Assembly: GCA_009377445.1 (NCBI GenBank)
Contig: WHUA01000001.1
Coordinates: 1 to 64,000 of the forward strand
Direction: 5' to 3'
DNA from: Alphaproteobacteria bacterium
GTDB lineage: Bacteria; Pseudomonadota; Alphaproteobacteria; UBA8366
Length of the DNA stretch: 64,000 nucleotides
The translations under genes were made by a program, and so were the position numbers. The first letter of the stretch is position 1. Every line of letters begins with the position of its first letter. Below the pieces are notes generated by a model. That model saw only the letters and a list, made by a program, of their open reading frames with translations, had not been told where the DNA came from and did no database searches. Of this stretch, positions 32,997-43,089 are shown piece after piece.

Positions 32997-33704
32997 CTAC
33001 GATGACGCCTTGCCGGAAAGCTCGGCCGACGGCGGAAGGGGGCGGAACTCCGATATCTTCACGTAGTCGCCCACCACGAAGGTGCTGCCGGACAGCTCGA
33101 GGCCGGCCATAGGCGCGAATTCCTCGAAACTCACCTGGTAGGTCGCGTTGAACATCCACCGGAACCAGGGCTCGCAGCAGCGCATAACGAAGCGCATGAA
33201 GGGGCGGGTCGAAAGACTATAGTCCAGTATGCGGATCTTTCCGCCGGTTTTGCAGATACGCGCCAGCTCGCGCAGTGCCGCGAGCCGGTCCTGCTCGGAA
33301 AGGGTGCAGAAGACGAATGCCGAAACGATGCCGTCGAAGTGGCGGTCCGGCACGGCGATGCTCCGGAGGTCCATGCTCATCAAAGCCACCTCCCTGCCGT
33401 GCTTCTTGGCGCGCGTCGCGGCATAGGCGAGCATCTTCGGACTCAGGTCGATGCCGACGACCTCCGCTCCGTCCGGATAATAGGGAATGTTGAGCCCGGT
33501 CCCGACGCCCGCGTCCAGGATGCGGCCGCCGAGCCCGTCGAACAGCATGCGCCGGAGCGGTTTTTTCCAGCTCACTTCCCAGAGCGATTCCATCGCATCG
33601 TAGAGCGGCGCGATCCGCTCGTAGGTATTGAAGCAAGCCGCGGTCGTCAGTCGCCGCAACCCGAGCGACCGCCGGGCGCGGCCGGGTTCATCCTGGGTCG
33701 TCAT
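32997..33704 (-). CDS. class I SAM-dependent methyltransferase, UbiE/PmtA-like
   Basis: A 235-residue Rossmann methyltransferase. Motif I is GRILDAGVGTGLNIPYYP near residues 60-77, followed by VVGIDLSPKML, the motif III-like FDGIVSAFVFCTLSE, and a C-terminal half (MRCCEPWFRWMF) with an amphipathic segment. It resembles phospholipid N-methyltransferases of the UbiE-related group, whose members act on phosphatidylethanolamine, but substrate assignment is tentative. GGAGGAG lies ten bases before the ATG. It is upstream of the CBS-BON gene and downstream of the ABC exporter genes on the same strand, with wide spacers. Confidence 0.85.
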   Translation of the reverse strand: MTTQDEPGRARRSLGLRRLTTAACFNTYERIAPLYDAMESLWEVSWKKPLRRMLFDGLGGRILDAGVGTGLNIPYYPDGAEVVGIDLSPKMLAYAATRAKKHGREVALMSMDLRSIAVPDRHFDGIVSAFVFCTLSEQDRLAALRELARICKTGGKIRILDYSLSTRPFMRFVMRCCEPWFRWMFNATYQVSFEEFAPMAGLELSGSTFVVGDYVKISEFRPLPPSAELSGKASS

Positions 33705-33962
33705 GGCCGGCTATCTCCTCCCCGCAAGGCGATCCCCCGCCCCTGCTCTGCATAAGTTGGATAAACGCGCGAGCGTCCCGTCCTGTTCCTGTCGAATCGG
33801 CCAAGGCGGGCATCGGAGGCGGATTTCAAAGGCAGTCAACGGCCGATGCTACCACGGCGCGACGGGATGATGACAAGCCCGGCGGCGGCGGCGGCATCCG
33901 CCGTTGCGTGGAATGCCTTCGGGCGTAGCCGAAATGCCGCATGCGCCACTGTCGATCGGCGC

Positions 33963-35846
33963 TCACGTCCTGGCCGTCAGCGCGGTCAGGTCGTCCGGCA
34001 GGTCGTCGAACGACGCGTAATTCAGCGTGTGCAGCTTGGCGTACAGGCCCTTCTCGGCGATCAGCGACGCGTGCGTGCCGGATTCGACCACCCTGCCTTC
34101 CTGCAGCACGATGATGCGGTCGGCGTTGCGTATCGTCGCCAGCCGGTGCGCGATGACGATTCCCGTCCGCCCTTCGAGCAGGCGGGCGAGCGCCCGCTGG
34201 ATCTGCCGCTCGGTATTGCTGTCGATGCTGGCGGTAGCCTCGTCGAGAATGAGGATGCGTGCGTCCGCGACCAGCGCGCGCGCGAAGCTGAGAAGCTGGC
34301 GCTGGCCGAGCGACAGGTTCCGGCCCTGCTGTTCCAGCACCGTGCCGTATCCATCCGGCAATTGGACGATGAAATCATGGGCTCCGACGGCGCGCGCCGC
34401 CCGTTCGACATCGGCCTGCGTCGCGTCCGTCGTGCGAAAGCGGATATTCTCGAACACCGTCCCGGTGAACAGGAACGGCTCCTGCAGCACCATCGCGATG
34501 TGCCGGCCGAGCGCGCTTTTCGCGTAGTCGCGCACGTCGCGGCCATCGATCAGCACCGATCCGCTCGAGACGTCGTAGAACCGGTGCAGCAGGGACGTGA
34601 TGCTGGTCTTGCCCGAGCCGGTGGGCCCGACCAGCGCCACCGTCTCGCCGGGCGCCACGGTAAAGCTCACATCCTTGAGGATCGGGTGCCGCTTCGTATA
34701 ACTGAAATTGACGTTGCGGAACTCGATCGCGCCGTCGAGCGCGGGCGGGTCGGCGGCTCCCGGACGATCGTCGATCGCAAGCGGCACGTCGAGCACCTCG
34801 AAGATGCGCTTTCCCGACGCCATCGCGCGCTGCATCACGCTGTATTGGATCGTCAGCGAGCGGATCGGATCGAAGAAGCGCTGCACGTAGAACAGGAAGG
34901 CGACCATGACGCCGACGTCGAGCGTCTTGTCGAGCACCTGCGCGCCGCCGAGGAAGACCACGATCCCCATGGCGGCGCCGGTCAGGGTGTCGACCGCCGG
35001 AACCATGATCTGGGCATATTTGGCGGCCGTCAGATGCGCCTTCAGGTTCTCGCGCGCCTTGTCGTCGTAGAGATCGAAGTTCACCGCCTCCCGGCGCATG
35101 CCTTGAACGGTGCGCACCGCGTGAATGCCCTCGGCCAGCGCGCCGTTCGCGATGGCGTTCGTCTCGCGCGCACGGCGAAACGCTTCGCGCGCGCGGGGCA
35201 GCCAGACGACGCGGAGAACGAGCAGCGTCGGCACCACCGACAGCGTGACGATGCCGAGCTCGAAGTCGAGTACCAGCATGATCGCGATGATACCGAACAG
35301 GAGCACGAGGTCGCCCAGCACGGTGATCGAGTTCTCGAGGAATTCCTGGAGCGCGTTCACGTCGCCCTGAAGGCGCGACATCATCCGTCCCACCTCGGTC
35401 TTGTCCATGAACGACAGCGCGACGTGCTGAAGGTGGGCGAACATGGCGTATCGCAGGTCGAAGATGACCTGTTCGCCGGTGACGGCGATGATGCGGTCCT
35501 GCAGCCAGGTGGCGGCGTAGTTCACGGCGATCACCGCCGCGAAAACCGCCACGGCCGACAGCAGCATCGCCGCGCCCCGATCGGCGCCGAGGATGGCGCT
35601 GTCGATACCGTAACGGACGACCAGCGGGATCGCGAGCTGCGCCCCGGTGGCGACGAGGACCGCCGCGACCGCCAACAGCACGCGCCGCCGGTAGGGACGC
35701 ACATAGTCAGTGAACCGGCTTACCACCCCGCGGTCGAACAGGGCGCCGAACATCTCCTCGTCGCGGCTGATCTGCGATCCGACGACGGCGCGGGGCGGGC
35801 GGCCGGCCCCGTTCAGGTCTTCGCGGCGATCCTGCACGGAGGTCAT
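33963..35846 (-). CDS. heterodimeric ABC exporter subunit with catalytic Glu
   Basis: A 627-residue fused membrane and nucleotide-binding protein of the MsbA/exporter type: six helices (about 50-330), then the ATPase domain. Walker A is GPTGSGKTS, Walker B with catalytic Glu is ILILDEATAS, and the H-loop is IVIAHRLATIR. The signature is altered to LSLGQ instead of LSGGQ. The partner gene at 35843 has the complementary defect, so the two should form one heterodimer with one degenerate and one active ATP site, as in TM287/288 or BmrCD. Its ATG overlaps the partner's stop (ATGA). The substrate may be a lipid, drug or peptide. Confidence 0.93.
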   Translation of the reverse strand: MTSVQDRREDLNGAGRPPRAVVGSQISRDEEMFGALFDRGVVSRFTDYVRPYRRRVLLAVAAVLVATGAQLAIPLVVRYGIDSAILGADRGAAMLLSAVAVFAAVIAVNYAATWLQDRIIAVTGEQVIFDLRYAMFAHLQHVALSFMDKTEVGRMMSRLQGDVNALQEFLENSITVLGDLVLLFGIIAIMLVLDFELGIVTLSVVPTLLVLRVVWLPRAREAFRRARETNAIANGALAEGIHAVRTVQGMRREAVNFDLYDDKARENLKAHLTAAKYAQIMVPAVDTLTGAAMGIVVFLGGAQVLDKTLDVGVMVAFLFYVQRFFDPIRSLTIQYSVMQRAMASGKRIFEVLDVPLAIDDRPGAADPPALDGAIEFRNVNFSYTKRHPILKDVSFTVAPGETVALVGPTGSGKTSITSLLHRFYDVSSGSVLIDGRDVRDYAKSALGRHIAMVLQEPFLFTGTVFENIRFRTTDATQADVERAARAVGAHDFIVQLPDGYGTVLEQQGRNLSLGQRQLLSFARALVADARILILDEATASIDSNTERQIQRALARLLEGRTGIVIAHRLATIRNADRIIVLQEGRVVESGTHASLIAEKGLYAKLHTLNYASFDDLPDDLTALTART

Positions 35847-37777
35847 TGCGCCGCATCCTCCGCCGGCGTCCCGGTGGCGCCCGCGTCCCCGTCCCCGTCC
35901 CCGTCCTGGCGCGTCTGCAGCGCGTGCAGCGCCGCATAGCGCCCGCCGAGCGCCACCAAGCTGTCATGCGTTCCGCGCTCGACGATCCTGCCGTCCTCGA
36001 GGAACACGATTTCGTCGGCGTGGCGCAGCGATCCGAGGCGGTGCGATATGATGATCGTGGCGCGCGAATCCATGTCGGATTTCAGCAGGCGCCGGATCTG
36101 CTGCTCCGTCGCCGCGTCGATCGCCGCCGTCGAATCGTCGAGGATGAGCACGGCGGGGCGCAGCATCGCGGTGCGCGCGATGGCGACGCGCTGCTTCTGG
36201 CCGCCCGAGAGCGAGACGCCGCGCTCGCCGACGAGGGTTTCGTAGCCCTCCGGAAGCTGGCCGACGAAGCCGTCGATCTGCGCCACCTGTGCGGCGTTGT
36301 AGATCGACCCGTCCTCGGCCCAGGGGTCGCCATAGGCGATGTTGTTCTGCAGCGACGTCATGAACAGGAACGGATCCTGCGGCACGGCGCACACGTCGCG
36401 GCGCAGCGATTCGAGCGTGACGTCGCGAACATCCTGGCCGTCCAGCGTGATGCGCCCGCCGGTGACGTCATAGAAGCGCGTGAGCAGATGCACGATCGTC
36501 GACTTGCCGCTTCCCGGCGGGCCGATGATGCCGAGCGACTTGCCGCGCCCGACCTCGAACGACACGCCGCGCAATGCGGGCGGCGACCCCGGGCCGCCAT
36601 AGGCGAACGACACGTCTTCGAAGCGCACCCGACCCTGGGCGACGTTCAGCGGCTTGGCGTCCGGACGGTCGCGGATCGCCGGCTCCATGTCCAGCACCGC
36701 GAACAGGCGCGCGCCGCAGGTCGACGCGCGGGCGACCGAGTTGACGAGCAGCCCCAGTTGGCGCACGGGGGCTTGCAGGATCGTCATGAAGGTCAGGAAC
36801 TCGGTCAGCATGCCCACCGTCATCGATCCTTCGATGACCCGCGAGCCGCCGGCCCAGAGCACGAGCGCCATGGCCCCGAAATAGGCGAATGTCATCGCAC
36901 TGGTGGAGGACACGCGCGTCCGGATGCGCTCGTCCGACAGCGCCATCGCGTCGTTCGAAGCGGCCTCGAACTTGGCGAGCTCGTAGGCTTCGGCGCCGAA
37001 CGCGCGTACCACCCGGATTCCGGTCAGGTTCTCATCCATGATCCGGCCGATCACCCCCATCTTTTCCTGCAGCTCCAGCCAGAGCGCGCGCAGCTTGAGG
37101 CGCGTCGCGCCGGACTTCCAGGCGACGAAGGGGACGAAACTCAAGCTCAGCAGGCCGAGCGCAAGGTCGGTCGTCAAAAGCATCGCGGCGCCGACTCCGA
37201 TCAGCACGCTCAGCAGGACCAGCCGCAGCACACCGGTGTTCATGAACATGCGCACCCCTTCCAGGTCCAGCATGCCGCGGGTGATGAGGTCGCCGGTATG
37301 CACGCGGTCGTGAAAGGAGAAGCTCAGGGTCTGGAGCTTGCCGTAGAAGGCGCGCCTGAGATCGTATGCCAGATGGTGGCCGATCGCCTCGCCGCTGTAA
37401 TTGTGCACCAGGGTGAAGAAGCCGCGGAGAATTGACACCACGAGCAGCAGCAGGGCGGCTTCCAAAAGCGCCTCGCGGGCCAGCTCGGGCGCGACGGCGT
37501 CCCGGCCGAGCAACCCCACCGCGTGGTCGACCGCCTTTCCCAGCAGCCTGGGAATCGCAAGTTGAAACACCGCCGCGCCGAGCGCCGCGCCCACGGCAAC
37601 CGCAAGCTGAAGGCGGTAGCGCGAGGCGAGCCGGACGATGCGCCAGAGAATTCCGAAATCGCTGGCGACGCCGTTGTCGACCCCAGCGACGAGCCCCTGA
37701 TAGGCGGGCGCGCGGGCGCCCTGCGGCGGATTGGCGGCGGACGCCGTCCGAGCGCTTTGGCTGTCGGCACCGGTCAT
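35843..37777 (-). CDS. heterodimeric ABC exporter subunit with degenerate Walker B
   Basis: A 644-residue exporter half with six helices and a C-terminal ATPase domain. Walker A is GPPGSGKST, the signature LSGGQKQR is intact, and the H-loop is IIISHRLGSLR. Walker B reads LILDDSTAAID, with Asp where the catalytic Glu should be. This subunit therefore supplies the good signature to the partner's active site, while its own Walker motifs face the partner's altered LSLGQ. It is first in the pair, with the downstream gene overlapping by four bases. Its start is divergent from an RND pump operon across 391 bases. Confidence 0.93.
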   Translation of the reverse strand: MTGADSQSARTASAANPPQGARAPAYQGLVAGVDNGVASDFGILWRIVRLASRYRLQLAVAVGAALGAAVFQLAIPRLLGKAVDHAVGLLGRDAVAPELAREALLEAALLLLVVSILRGFFTLVHNYSGEAIGHHLAYDLRRAFYGKLQTLSFSFHDRVHTGDLITRGMLDLEGVRMFMNTGVLRLVLLSVLIGVGAAMLLTTDLALGLLSLSFVPFVAWKSGATRLKLRALWLELQEKMGVIGRIMDENLTGIRVVRAFGAEAYELAKFEAASNDAMALSDERIRTRVSSTSAMTFAYFGAMALVLWAGGSRVIEGSMTVGMLTEFLTFMTILQAPVRQLGLLVNSVARASTCGARLFAVLDMEPAIRDRPDAKPLNVAQGRVRFEDVSFAYGGPGSPPALRGVSFEVGRGKSLGIIGPPGSGKSTIVHLLTRFYDVTGGRITLDGQDVRDVTLESLRRDVCAVPQDPFLFMTSLQNNIAYGDPWAEDGSIYNAAQVAQIDGFVGQLPEGYETLVGERGVSLSGGQKQRVAIARTAMLRPAVLILDDSTAAIDAATEQQIRRLLKSDMDSRATIIISHRLGSLRHADEIVFLEDGRIVERGTHDSLVALGGRYAALHALQTRQDGDGDGDAGATGTPAEDAAQ

Positions 37778-38168
37778 GATTTCTCAGCGCTGTGGTTTTG
37801 TCTGTTGGTGGGCGGCATGCCGCTCGACGCGTCCTATATAGTTCGTTCGTGCGCACAGTTGGAGAGCGAAATTCGCGATGCTGATGCGCCGGCGAAGGGC
37901 TCGCCCCTGCGCGAATCCTCGCCCATACGCGGCGAGGACTTTGATATTCAATCGTTTTCTCTTTTCCCTTGCGGGCAGAAGGCCGGCGGCGGCTCGAGCC
38001 GTACGGCGCCGGATGGATTGGATTCGCCGGGCCGGCGCCGAATAGCCGGCACCCCCATGACCCGAGGCCCCTGATTCCTGTAGGGCGGGAAGCGCGGAAT
38101 CATCTATACTTGGTCCGAAAACCGAGCCCGAAGAAGGTTCGGCGCTAACGTATGTCGGGCATGCAAGA
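37778..38168. other. divergent promoter region without a gene
   Basis: The 391 bases between the ABC exporter (minus) and RND adaptor (plus) starts hold no supported gene. A TATACT hexamer at 38105-38110 is a candidate -10 for the RND operon, without a good -35. On the minus strand, CTATATAG (near 37833-37840) is a candidate -10 for the exporter. TTGATATTCAA lies near 37940. No regulator gene is adjacent. Confidence 0.4.
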
Positions 38169-39362
38169 ATGGGCCGTAAGAATCTGGTCCGTGCGGGGCT
38201 GCTGGTCCTGGCCTTGGTGGCGGGCGGCGGCATCTACTACACGACGACCCAGGGAAGATCCGTCGAAAAGGCGGGCAAAGCGAAGGGAGACCGCGCCAGC
38301 GCTCCCGTCCGCATAGCCAAAGTCACGCAGCAGACCATTCCGGTTCGCGTCGACGCCATCGGCACCGTCCAGGCGCATTCGGTGGTCCAGATCAGGTCGC
38401 GCGTCGACGGGCAGATCATGAGCGCGGGCTTCAAGGAAGGCCAGATGGTGAGGAAGGGCGATCTGCTGTTCCAGATCGACCCGCGGCCGTTTCAGGCGCA
38501 GCTCAAGCAGGCGGAAGCCAACCGCGCGCGCGACATGGCGCTGCTTGAAAAGGCGAAATCCGACCTGCAGCGCTATTCCGCCCTTTCGAACAAGGGCTAT
38601 TCCTCGCAGCAGCGCTTCGAGGAAGCCCGCGCCGCCGTGGATGTTTTCAGCGCGGCGATCCGGGCCGGCGAGCAGGCGATCGAGATCGCGCGCCTGAACC
38701 TGGAATTCACGACGATCAACGCGCCGGTGACCGGCCGGCCGGGCAGCATGCTGGTCTACCCCGGCAACCTCGTCGAAGCGAACAAGGACCCGCCTCTCGT
38801 CACCATCAACGAGATAAGGCCCATTCATGTCGGCTTTTCGGTCCCGGAGCATAACCTGGCCGAAATCAAGCGGCGGATGGCGGACGGGCGCCTCGTCGCC
38901 AGCGTAACGATCCCCGAGGACAAGGGGCCGCCGGTCACGGGCGAAATCACCTTCATCGACAACCAGGTCGATGTCTCGACCGGCACCATCCTGCTCAAGG
39001 CGACGTTCGCGAATGCCGACGACCGGCTCACCCCGGGACAGTTCGTCAACGTCACGATGACGCTCTCCGCCATCGAGAATGCCCTGGTCGTTCCGACCCG
39101 CGCAATCCAGGTGAACCAGAGCGGCACCTTCGTCTTCGTGGTCAAGGAAGACAAGACCGTGGAGATGCGGCCCGTCGACGTCGGGCCGCAGGCCGACGAC
39201 GTCACGGTCCTGCTGAACGGGACGACGCTCGGCGAAACGGTGGTCACCGACGGCCAGCTACGGCTGTCCCCCGGAGCCAAGGTGGCGCCGAAAGGCACGG
39301 AGCAGGCCGACGAGAAGCCGGCCAGGAAATCCGGCAAGAAGCGCAGCGAGCCCGTGTCATGA
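38169..39362 (+). CDS. RND efflux periplasmic adaptor, MdtA type
   Basis: A 397-residue membrane-fusion protein with an uncleaved N-terminal anchor (LVRAGLLVLALVAGGGIYYTT). The lipoyl halves (VDGQIMSAGFKEGQMVRKGDLLFQIDPRPF and NLEFTTINAPVTGRPG) flank a hairpin of about 70 residues; beta-barrel and membrane-proximal domains follow, and the tail is Lys/Arg-rich. The family motif IDPRPFQAQL is that of MdtA. The downstream transporter start overlaps its stop (ATGA). It belongs to a pump distinct from the one at 22319. No strong Shine-Dalgarno is seen. Confidence 0.93.
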   Translation: MGRKNLVRAGLLVLALVAGGGIYYTTTQGRSVEKAGKAKGDRASAPVRIAKVTQQTIPVRVDAIGTVQAHSVVQIRSRVDGQIMSAGFKEGQMVRKGDLLFQIDPRPFQAQLKQAEANRARDMALLEKAKSDLQRYSALSNKGYSSQQRFEEARAAVDVFSAAIRAGEQAIEIARLNLEFTTINAPVTGRPGSMLVYPGNLVEANKDPPLVTINEIRPIHVGFSVPEHNLAEIKRRMADGRLVASVTIPEDKGPPVTGEITFIDNQVDVSTGTILLKATFANADDRLTPGQFVNVTMTLSAIENALVVPTRAIQVNQSGTFVFVVKEDKTVEMRPVDVGPQADDVTVLLNGTTLGETVVTDGQLRLSPGAKVAPKGTEQADEKPARKSGKKRSEPVS

Positions 39363-42300
39363 CATTGCCGGAGCTATGCATCCGCCGGCCGGTCATGACG
39401 ACGTTGATCATGGTCGCCCTGGTGATTTTCGGCATCGTCGCCTACCGCGTCCTGCCGGTCGCCGAGCTTCCCAACGTCGACTATCCGATCATCGAAGTCA
39501 CCGCGACGCTCCCCGGCGCCAGCGCGGAAACCATGGCTTCCTCGGTGGCCACCGTGCTGGAGGGCCAGTTCTCGCGCATTCCCGGCGTTTCCGCGATGTC
39601 CTCGGTCAGCGGCGAGGGGCAGAGCCGCATCACGCTGGAATTCGAGCTCGACCGCAGCATCGACGCAGCGGCGCTCGACGTTCAGTCGGCGATCTCCGCG
39701 GCCATGCGGCGCCTGCCCGACGACATGAAAACGCCGCCGTCCTTCCGCAAGATCAATCCGGCGGATTTCGCGATCTTCTACCTCGGCCTTTGGTCGCCGA
39801 CGCTTCCTGTCTCGACCGTGGACGAATACGCCGAAACGCTGATCGCGCAGCGGCTTTCGACGATCAGCGGCGTCGCCCAGGTTTCCGTATGGGGCCAGCA
39901 GAAATACGCGATCCGCGTCCGCGTCGATCCGGATGCGCTTGCGACGCGCGGCATCGGCATCGAGGAGGTCGCCGATGCGGTGCGCAAAGGCAACCCGAAC
40001 CAGCCGACGGGGTCGCTGAGCGGCCAGCATCAGGTGCGCACCCTCAAGACGACCGGCAAGCTGAGCACCGCCGACGCCTACAACAACCAGATCGTCGCGT
40101 ACCGCAACGGCGCGCCGGTCCGGCTGCGCGAGATCGGCCGCGCCGTCGACAGCGTGGAGAACGACAAGAGCGCAACCTGGTTCGGCGACACGCAGGGGAT
40201 CATGCTCGCGGTCTACCGCCAGCCCGGCTCGAACACGATCCGCATCGTCGAGCAAATCAACGCGCTCCTGCCCACGATCCGCGCCCAGCTTCCGGAATCG
40301 GTCGAGATGCAGGTCATGTACGACCGCGCCAAGACGATCGACCATTCGATCCAGGATATGCAGTTCACGCTCGCGCTCGCCGCAGGGCTGGTGATCATGG
40401 TGATCTTCCTGTTCCTGCGGAACATGGCCGCGACGATGATCGCCAGCCTCGCCCTGCCGATCTCGGTGATCGGCACCTTCTCGCTGATGCATTTCCTCGG
40501 CTTCAGCCTGAACAACCTGTCGCTCATGGCGCTGACGCTGGCCGTCGGATTCGTCGTCGACGATGCGATCGTCATGCTGGAAAACATCGTGCGCCACCGC
40601 GAAAAGGGCGAGCCGGTGATGCAGGCGGCGCTCAAGGGGTCGCGCGAGATCAGCTTCACGATCCTGTCCATCACGATCTCGCTCGTCGCCGTGTTCATTC
40701 CCGTCATCTTCATGGGCGGCATGCTGGGGCGGCTGCTCAACGAGTTCGCGGTCACGATCAGCGCCGCGATCATCGTCTCCGGCATCGTCTCCCTGACCCT
40801 CACGCCGCTGCTGTGCAGCCGCTTGCTCGGACATCTCCACACGGAAGGACACGGCCGCGCCTACAACCTCCTGGAGCGCTTCTTCGAGGGCATGAAGAAC
40901 GGCTACGACCGTTCGCTGACCTGGTGCCTGGCGCACCGCCTCATCGTCATGGCCGTCTTCGTGCTGAACATCGCCGCGACCTACTATCTCTACGTCCTGA
41001 TCCAGAAGGACTTCATCCCGGCGGAGGATACCGGCCGGCTCGTCGCCTATACGGAGGGCGGGCAGGACATTTCCTTCGAAGCGATGTCCGCCTATCAGCG
41101 CGACGTCGCCAAGATCGCCGCGGAAGACCCGAATATCGAGATGGTGATGTCGCGCGCCGGCGCGTCCGGCAGCCGGCTGACCAGCAACGCCGGCCAGCTC
41201 TTCATGCGGATGAAGCCGGCGTCGGACCGTCCGGAGCCGGACATCAGCAAAGTGGTGCAGAACCTGCGCCGCAAGCTGAATGCCGTGCCGGGCGTGAAGG
41301 TCTTCGTGCGCAACCCGCCGGCGGTGCGTGTCGGGGGACGGCTTTCGAACGCGGAATACCAGTACACGCTACAGGACCTCGACCTCGAGGTCCTGTACGA
41401 ATGGGCCGGCAAGCTGACCAACAGCATGGCGCGGCTCCCCGGCTTCCAGGACGTGACCAGCGACCTGCGCATTTCCAGCCCGACCATCGTGGTCAAGATC
41501 AACCGCGACAAGGCCGGCACCATGGGCATCACGGCGGAGCAGATCGAAACGGTGCTGGCGAGCGCCTACGGGTCGCGCCAAGTTTCGACCATCTATACCT
41601 CATCCAACCAGCATGAGGTCATCCTGGAGGTCGAGCCGAAGTTCCAGCGCAACCCGGCCGCGCTGTCCAAGCTGTACATCCGCCCCGCCAACGGCCGCCT
41701 CGTCCCGCTGGAGGCGGTTGCGTCGCTGAGCTACGGCGTGGCGCCGCTGACGGTGAATCACCAGGGCCAGCTTCCCAGCGTCACCATCTCCTTCAACCTC
41801 GCGCCCGAAGTGTCGATCGGCACGGCGATCGACAGCGTCGCCGAGCTCGAGGCCGAGATGCAGGTGCCGGCGACCCTGACGACGAGCTTCCAGGGAACGG
41901 CCCAGGCCTTCGAGGAGTCGATGCGCGGCCTCGGCCTGCTGCTGGTCATGGCGATCCTCGTCGTCTACATCGTGCTGGGCATTCTCTACGAAAGCTTCAT
42001 CCATCCGCTCACCATCCTGTCCGGCCTGCCGTCGGCGGGATTGGGCGCGCTGTTGACGCTGCTCCTGTTCGACACGCCGCTCAGCCTCTATGCGTTCGTC
42101 GGCATCATCATGCTGGTCGGCATCGTCAAGAAGAACGCGATCATGATGATCGACTTCGCGCTCGACGCGCAGCGCCGCTCGGGGATGGCGGCCGAGGAGG
42201 CGATCCATCAAGCCTGCCTCATCCGATTTCGCCCGATCATGATGACGACGATGGCGGCGCTGGCCGGCAGCCTGCCGATCGCCATCGGCTTCGGCGCCGG

Positions 42301-42496
42301 CGGCGAAGGACGCCAGCCGCTCGGCATGGCCGTCGTGGGCGGTCTCGCCGTATCGCAGATCCTCACGCTCTATTTCACGCCGGTCATCTATCTCTACATG
42401 GAACGGTTGAAGAACGTGCGGTCCCGGCGTGCCGCGGGGGCCGAAACCGGCACGCCGCATGGCGACATCGCCGCCAAGGACATCGCCGCAGAGTAA
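39359..42496 (+). CDS. RND efflux transporter, MdtB/MdtC type
   Basis: A 1045-residue pump beginning with LCIRRPVMTTLIMVALVIFGI. The proton-relay helix 4 is LTLAVGFVVDDAIVMLENIVRH and helix 10 contains VGIVKKNAIMMIDFALD. The N-terminal RRPVMTTL and the PAEDTGRLVAYTEGGQDISFEAM loop resemble MdtB/MdtC more than AcrB. Only one such gene is present, so it should act as a homotrimer. Translation is coupled to the adaptor by a 4-base overlap. An outer-membrane factor is not encoded nearby. The bacterioferritin gene follows 71 bases later, with its own promoter-like sequence. Confidence 0.95.
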   Translation: MTLPELCIRRPVMTTLIMVALVIFGIVAYRVLPVAELPNVDYPIIEVTATLPGASAETMASSVATVLEGQFSRIPGVSAMSSVSGEGQSRITLEFELDRSIDAAALDVQSAISAAMRRLPDDMKTPPSFRKINPADFAIFYLGLWSPTLPVSTVDEYAETLIAQRLSTISGVAQVSVWGQQKYAIRVRVDPDALATRGIGIEEVADAVRKGNPNQPTGSLSGQHQVRTLKTTGKLSTADAYNNQIVAYRNGAPVRLREIGRAVDSVENDKSATWFGDTQGIMLAVYRQPGSNTIRIVEQINALLPTIRAQLPESVEMQVMYDRAKTIDHSIQDMQFTLALAAGLVIMVIFLFLRNMAATMIASLALPISVIGTFSLMHFLGFSLNNLSLMALTLAVGFVVDDAIVMLENIVRHREKGEPVMQAALKGSREISFTILSITISLVAVFIPVIFMGGMLGRLLNEFAVTISAAIIVSGIVSLTLTPLLCSRLLGHLHTEGHGRAYNLLERFFEGMKNGYDRSLTWCLAHRLIVMAVFVLNIAATYYLYVLIQKDFIPAEDTGRLVAYTEGGQDISFEAMSAYQRDVAKIAAEDPNIEMVMSRAGASGSRLTSNAGQLFMRMKPASDRPEPDISKVVQNLRRKLNAVPGVKVFVRNPPAVRVGGRLSNAEYQYTLQDLDLEVLYEWAGKLTNSMARLPGFQDVTSDLRISSPTIVVKINRDKAGTMGITAEQIETVLASAYGSRQVSTIYTSSNQHEVILEVEPKFQRNPAALSKLYIRPANGRLVPLEAVASLSYGVAPLTVNHQGQLPSVTISFNLAPEVSIGTAIDSVAELEAEMQVPATLTTSFQGTAQAFEESMRGLGLLLVMAILVVYIVLGILYESFIHPLTILSGLPSAGLGALLTLLLFDTPLSLYAFVGIIMLVGIVKKNAIMMIDFALDAQRRSGMAAEEAIHQACLIRFRPIMMTTMAALAGSLPIAIGFGAGGEGRQPLGMAVVGGLAVSQILTLYFTPVIYLYMERLKNVRSRRAAGAETGTPHGDIAAKDIAAE

Positions 42497-42567
42497 GCCG
42501 CGCTTTAGCGTTCGCCTTTTCGGCCCTGCCCCGGCATTATACTCCTCGATAAGGAAAGGGGGTGCCG

Positions 42568-43035
42568 ATGAAAGGCGACAAGGACGTCATCAAGTTCCTG
42601 AATACGGTTCTGAAAAACGAACTGACGGCGATCAACCAGTATTTCCTGCATTCTCGCATGCTGAACCACTGGGGCCTGGAGAAGCTCGGGCACCACGAAT
42701 ACGAGGAATCCGTCGACGAGATGAAGCACGCCGACGCGCTCATCGAGCGGATTCTCTTCCTCGAAGGGCTGCCCAACCTGCAGGACCTGCACAAGCTGAT
42801 GATCGGGGAGGATGTACGCGAGATCCTGGAATGCGACCTCAAGCTCGAGACGCGCGCCATCGGCGAGGCGCGCAAGGCCATCAGCCATTGCGAGAAGGTC
42901 TCCGACTTCGTCAGCCGCGAGCTTTTCCGCAATATCCTCGCTTCCGAGGAGGATCACGTCGACTGGCTGGAGACGAATCTCGAGCTGATCGAGAAGATGG
43001 GTATTCAGAACTACGTGCAGTCGCAGACAAGCTGA
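42568..43035 (+). CDS. bfr: bacterioferritin
   Basis: A 155-residue haem-containing ferritin. All ferroxidase-centre ligands are at canonical positions: Glu18, Glu51, His54, Glu94, Glu127 and His130. The haem ligand Met52 is present ([18 protein letters not shown]). It stores iron as ferric mineral in a 24-subunit shell. AAAGGGG lies five bases before the ATG; a GTG two codons earlier lacks spacing. A TATACT at 42538-42543 is a candidate -10. The bfd gene lies convergent immediately downstream, pairing storage with iron release. Confidence 0.97.
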   Translation: MKGDKDVIKFLNTVLKNELTAINQYFLHSRMLNHWGLEKLGHHEYEESVDEMKHADALIERILFLEGLPNLQDLHKLMIGEDVREILECDLKLETRAIGEARKAISHCEKVSDFVSRELFRNILASEEDHVDWLETNLELIEKMGIQNYVQSQTS

Positions 43036-43089
43036 TGCAGTGACTGGCCGGATAGGCCGATGGCCGCTCCTGAACGGGGCCGAAACCTG

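Noticed and set aside
39374..40936. 520-codon open frame on the minus strand opposite the second RND transporter
   Set aside because: It mirrors a certain gene, is rich in Arg/His/Asp without any domain, and arises from high GC content.
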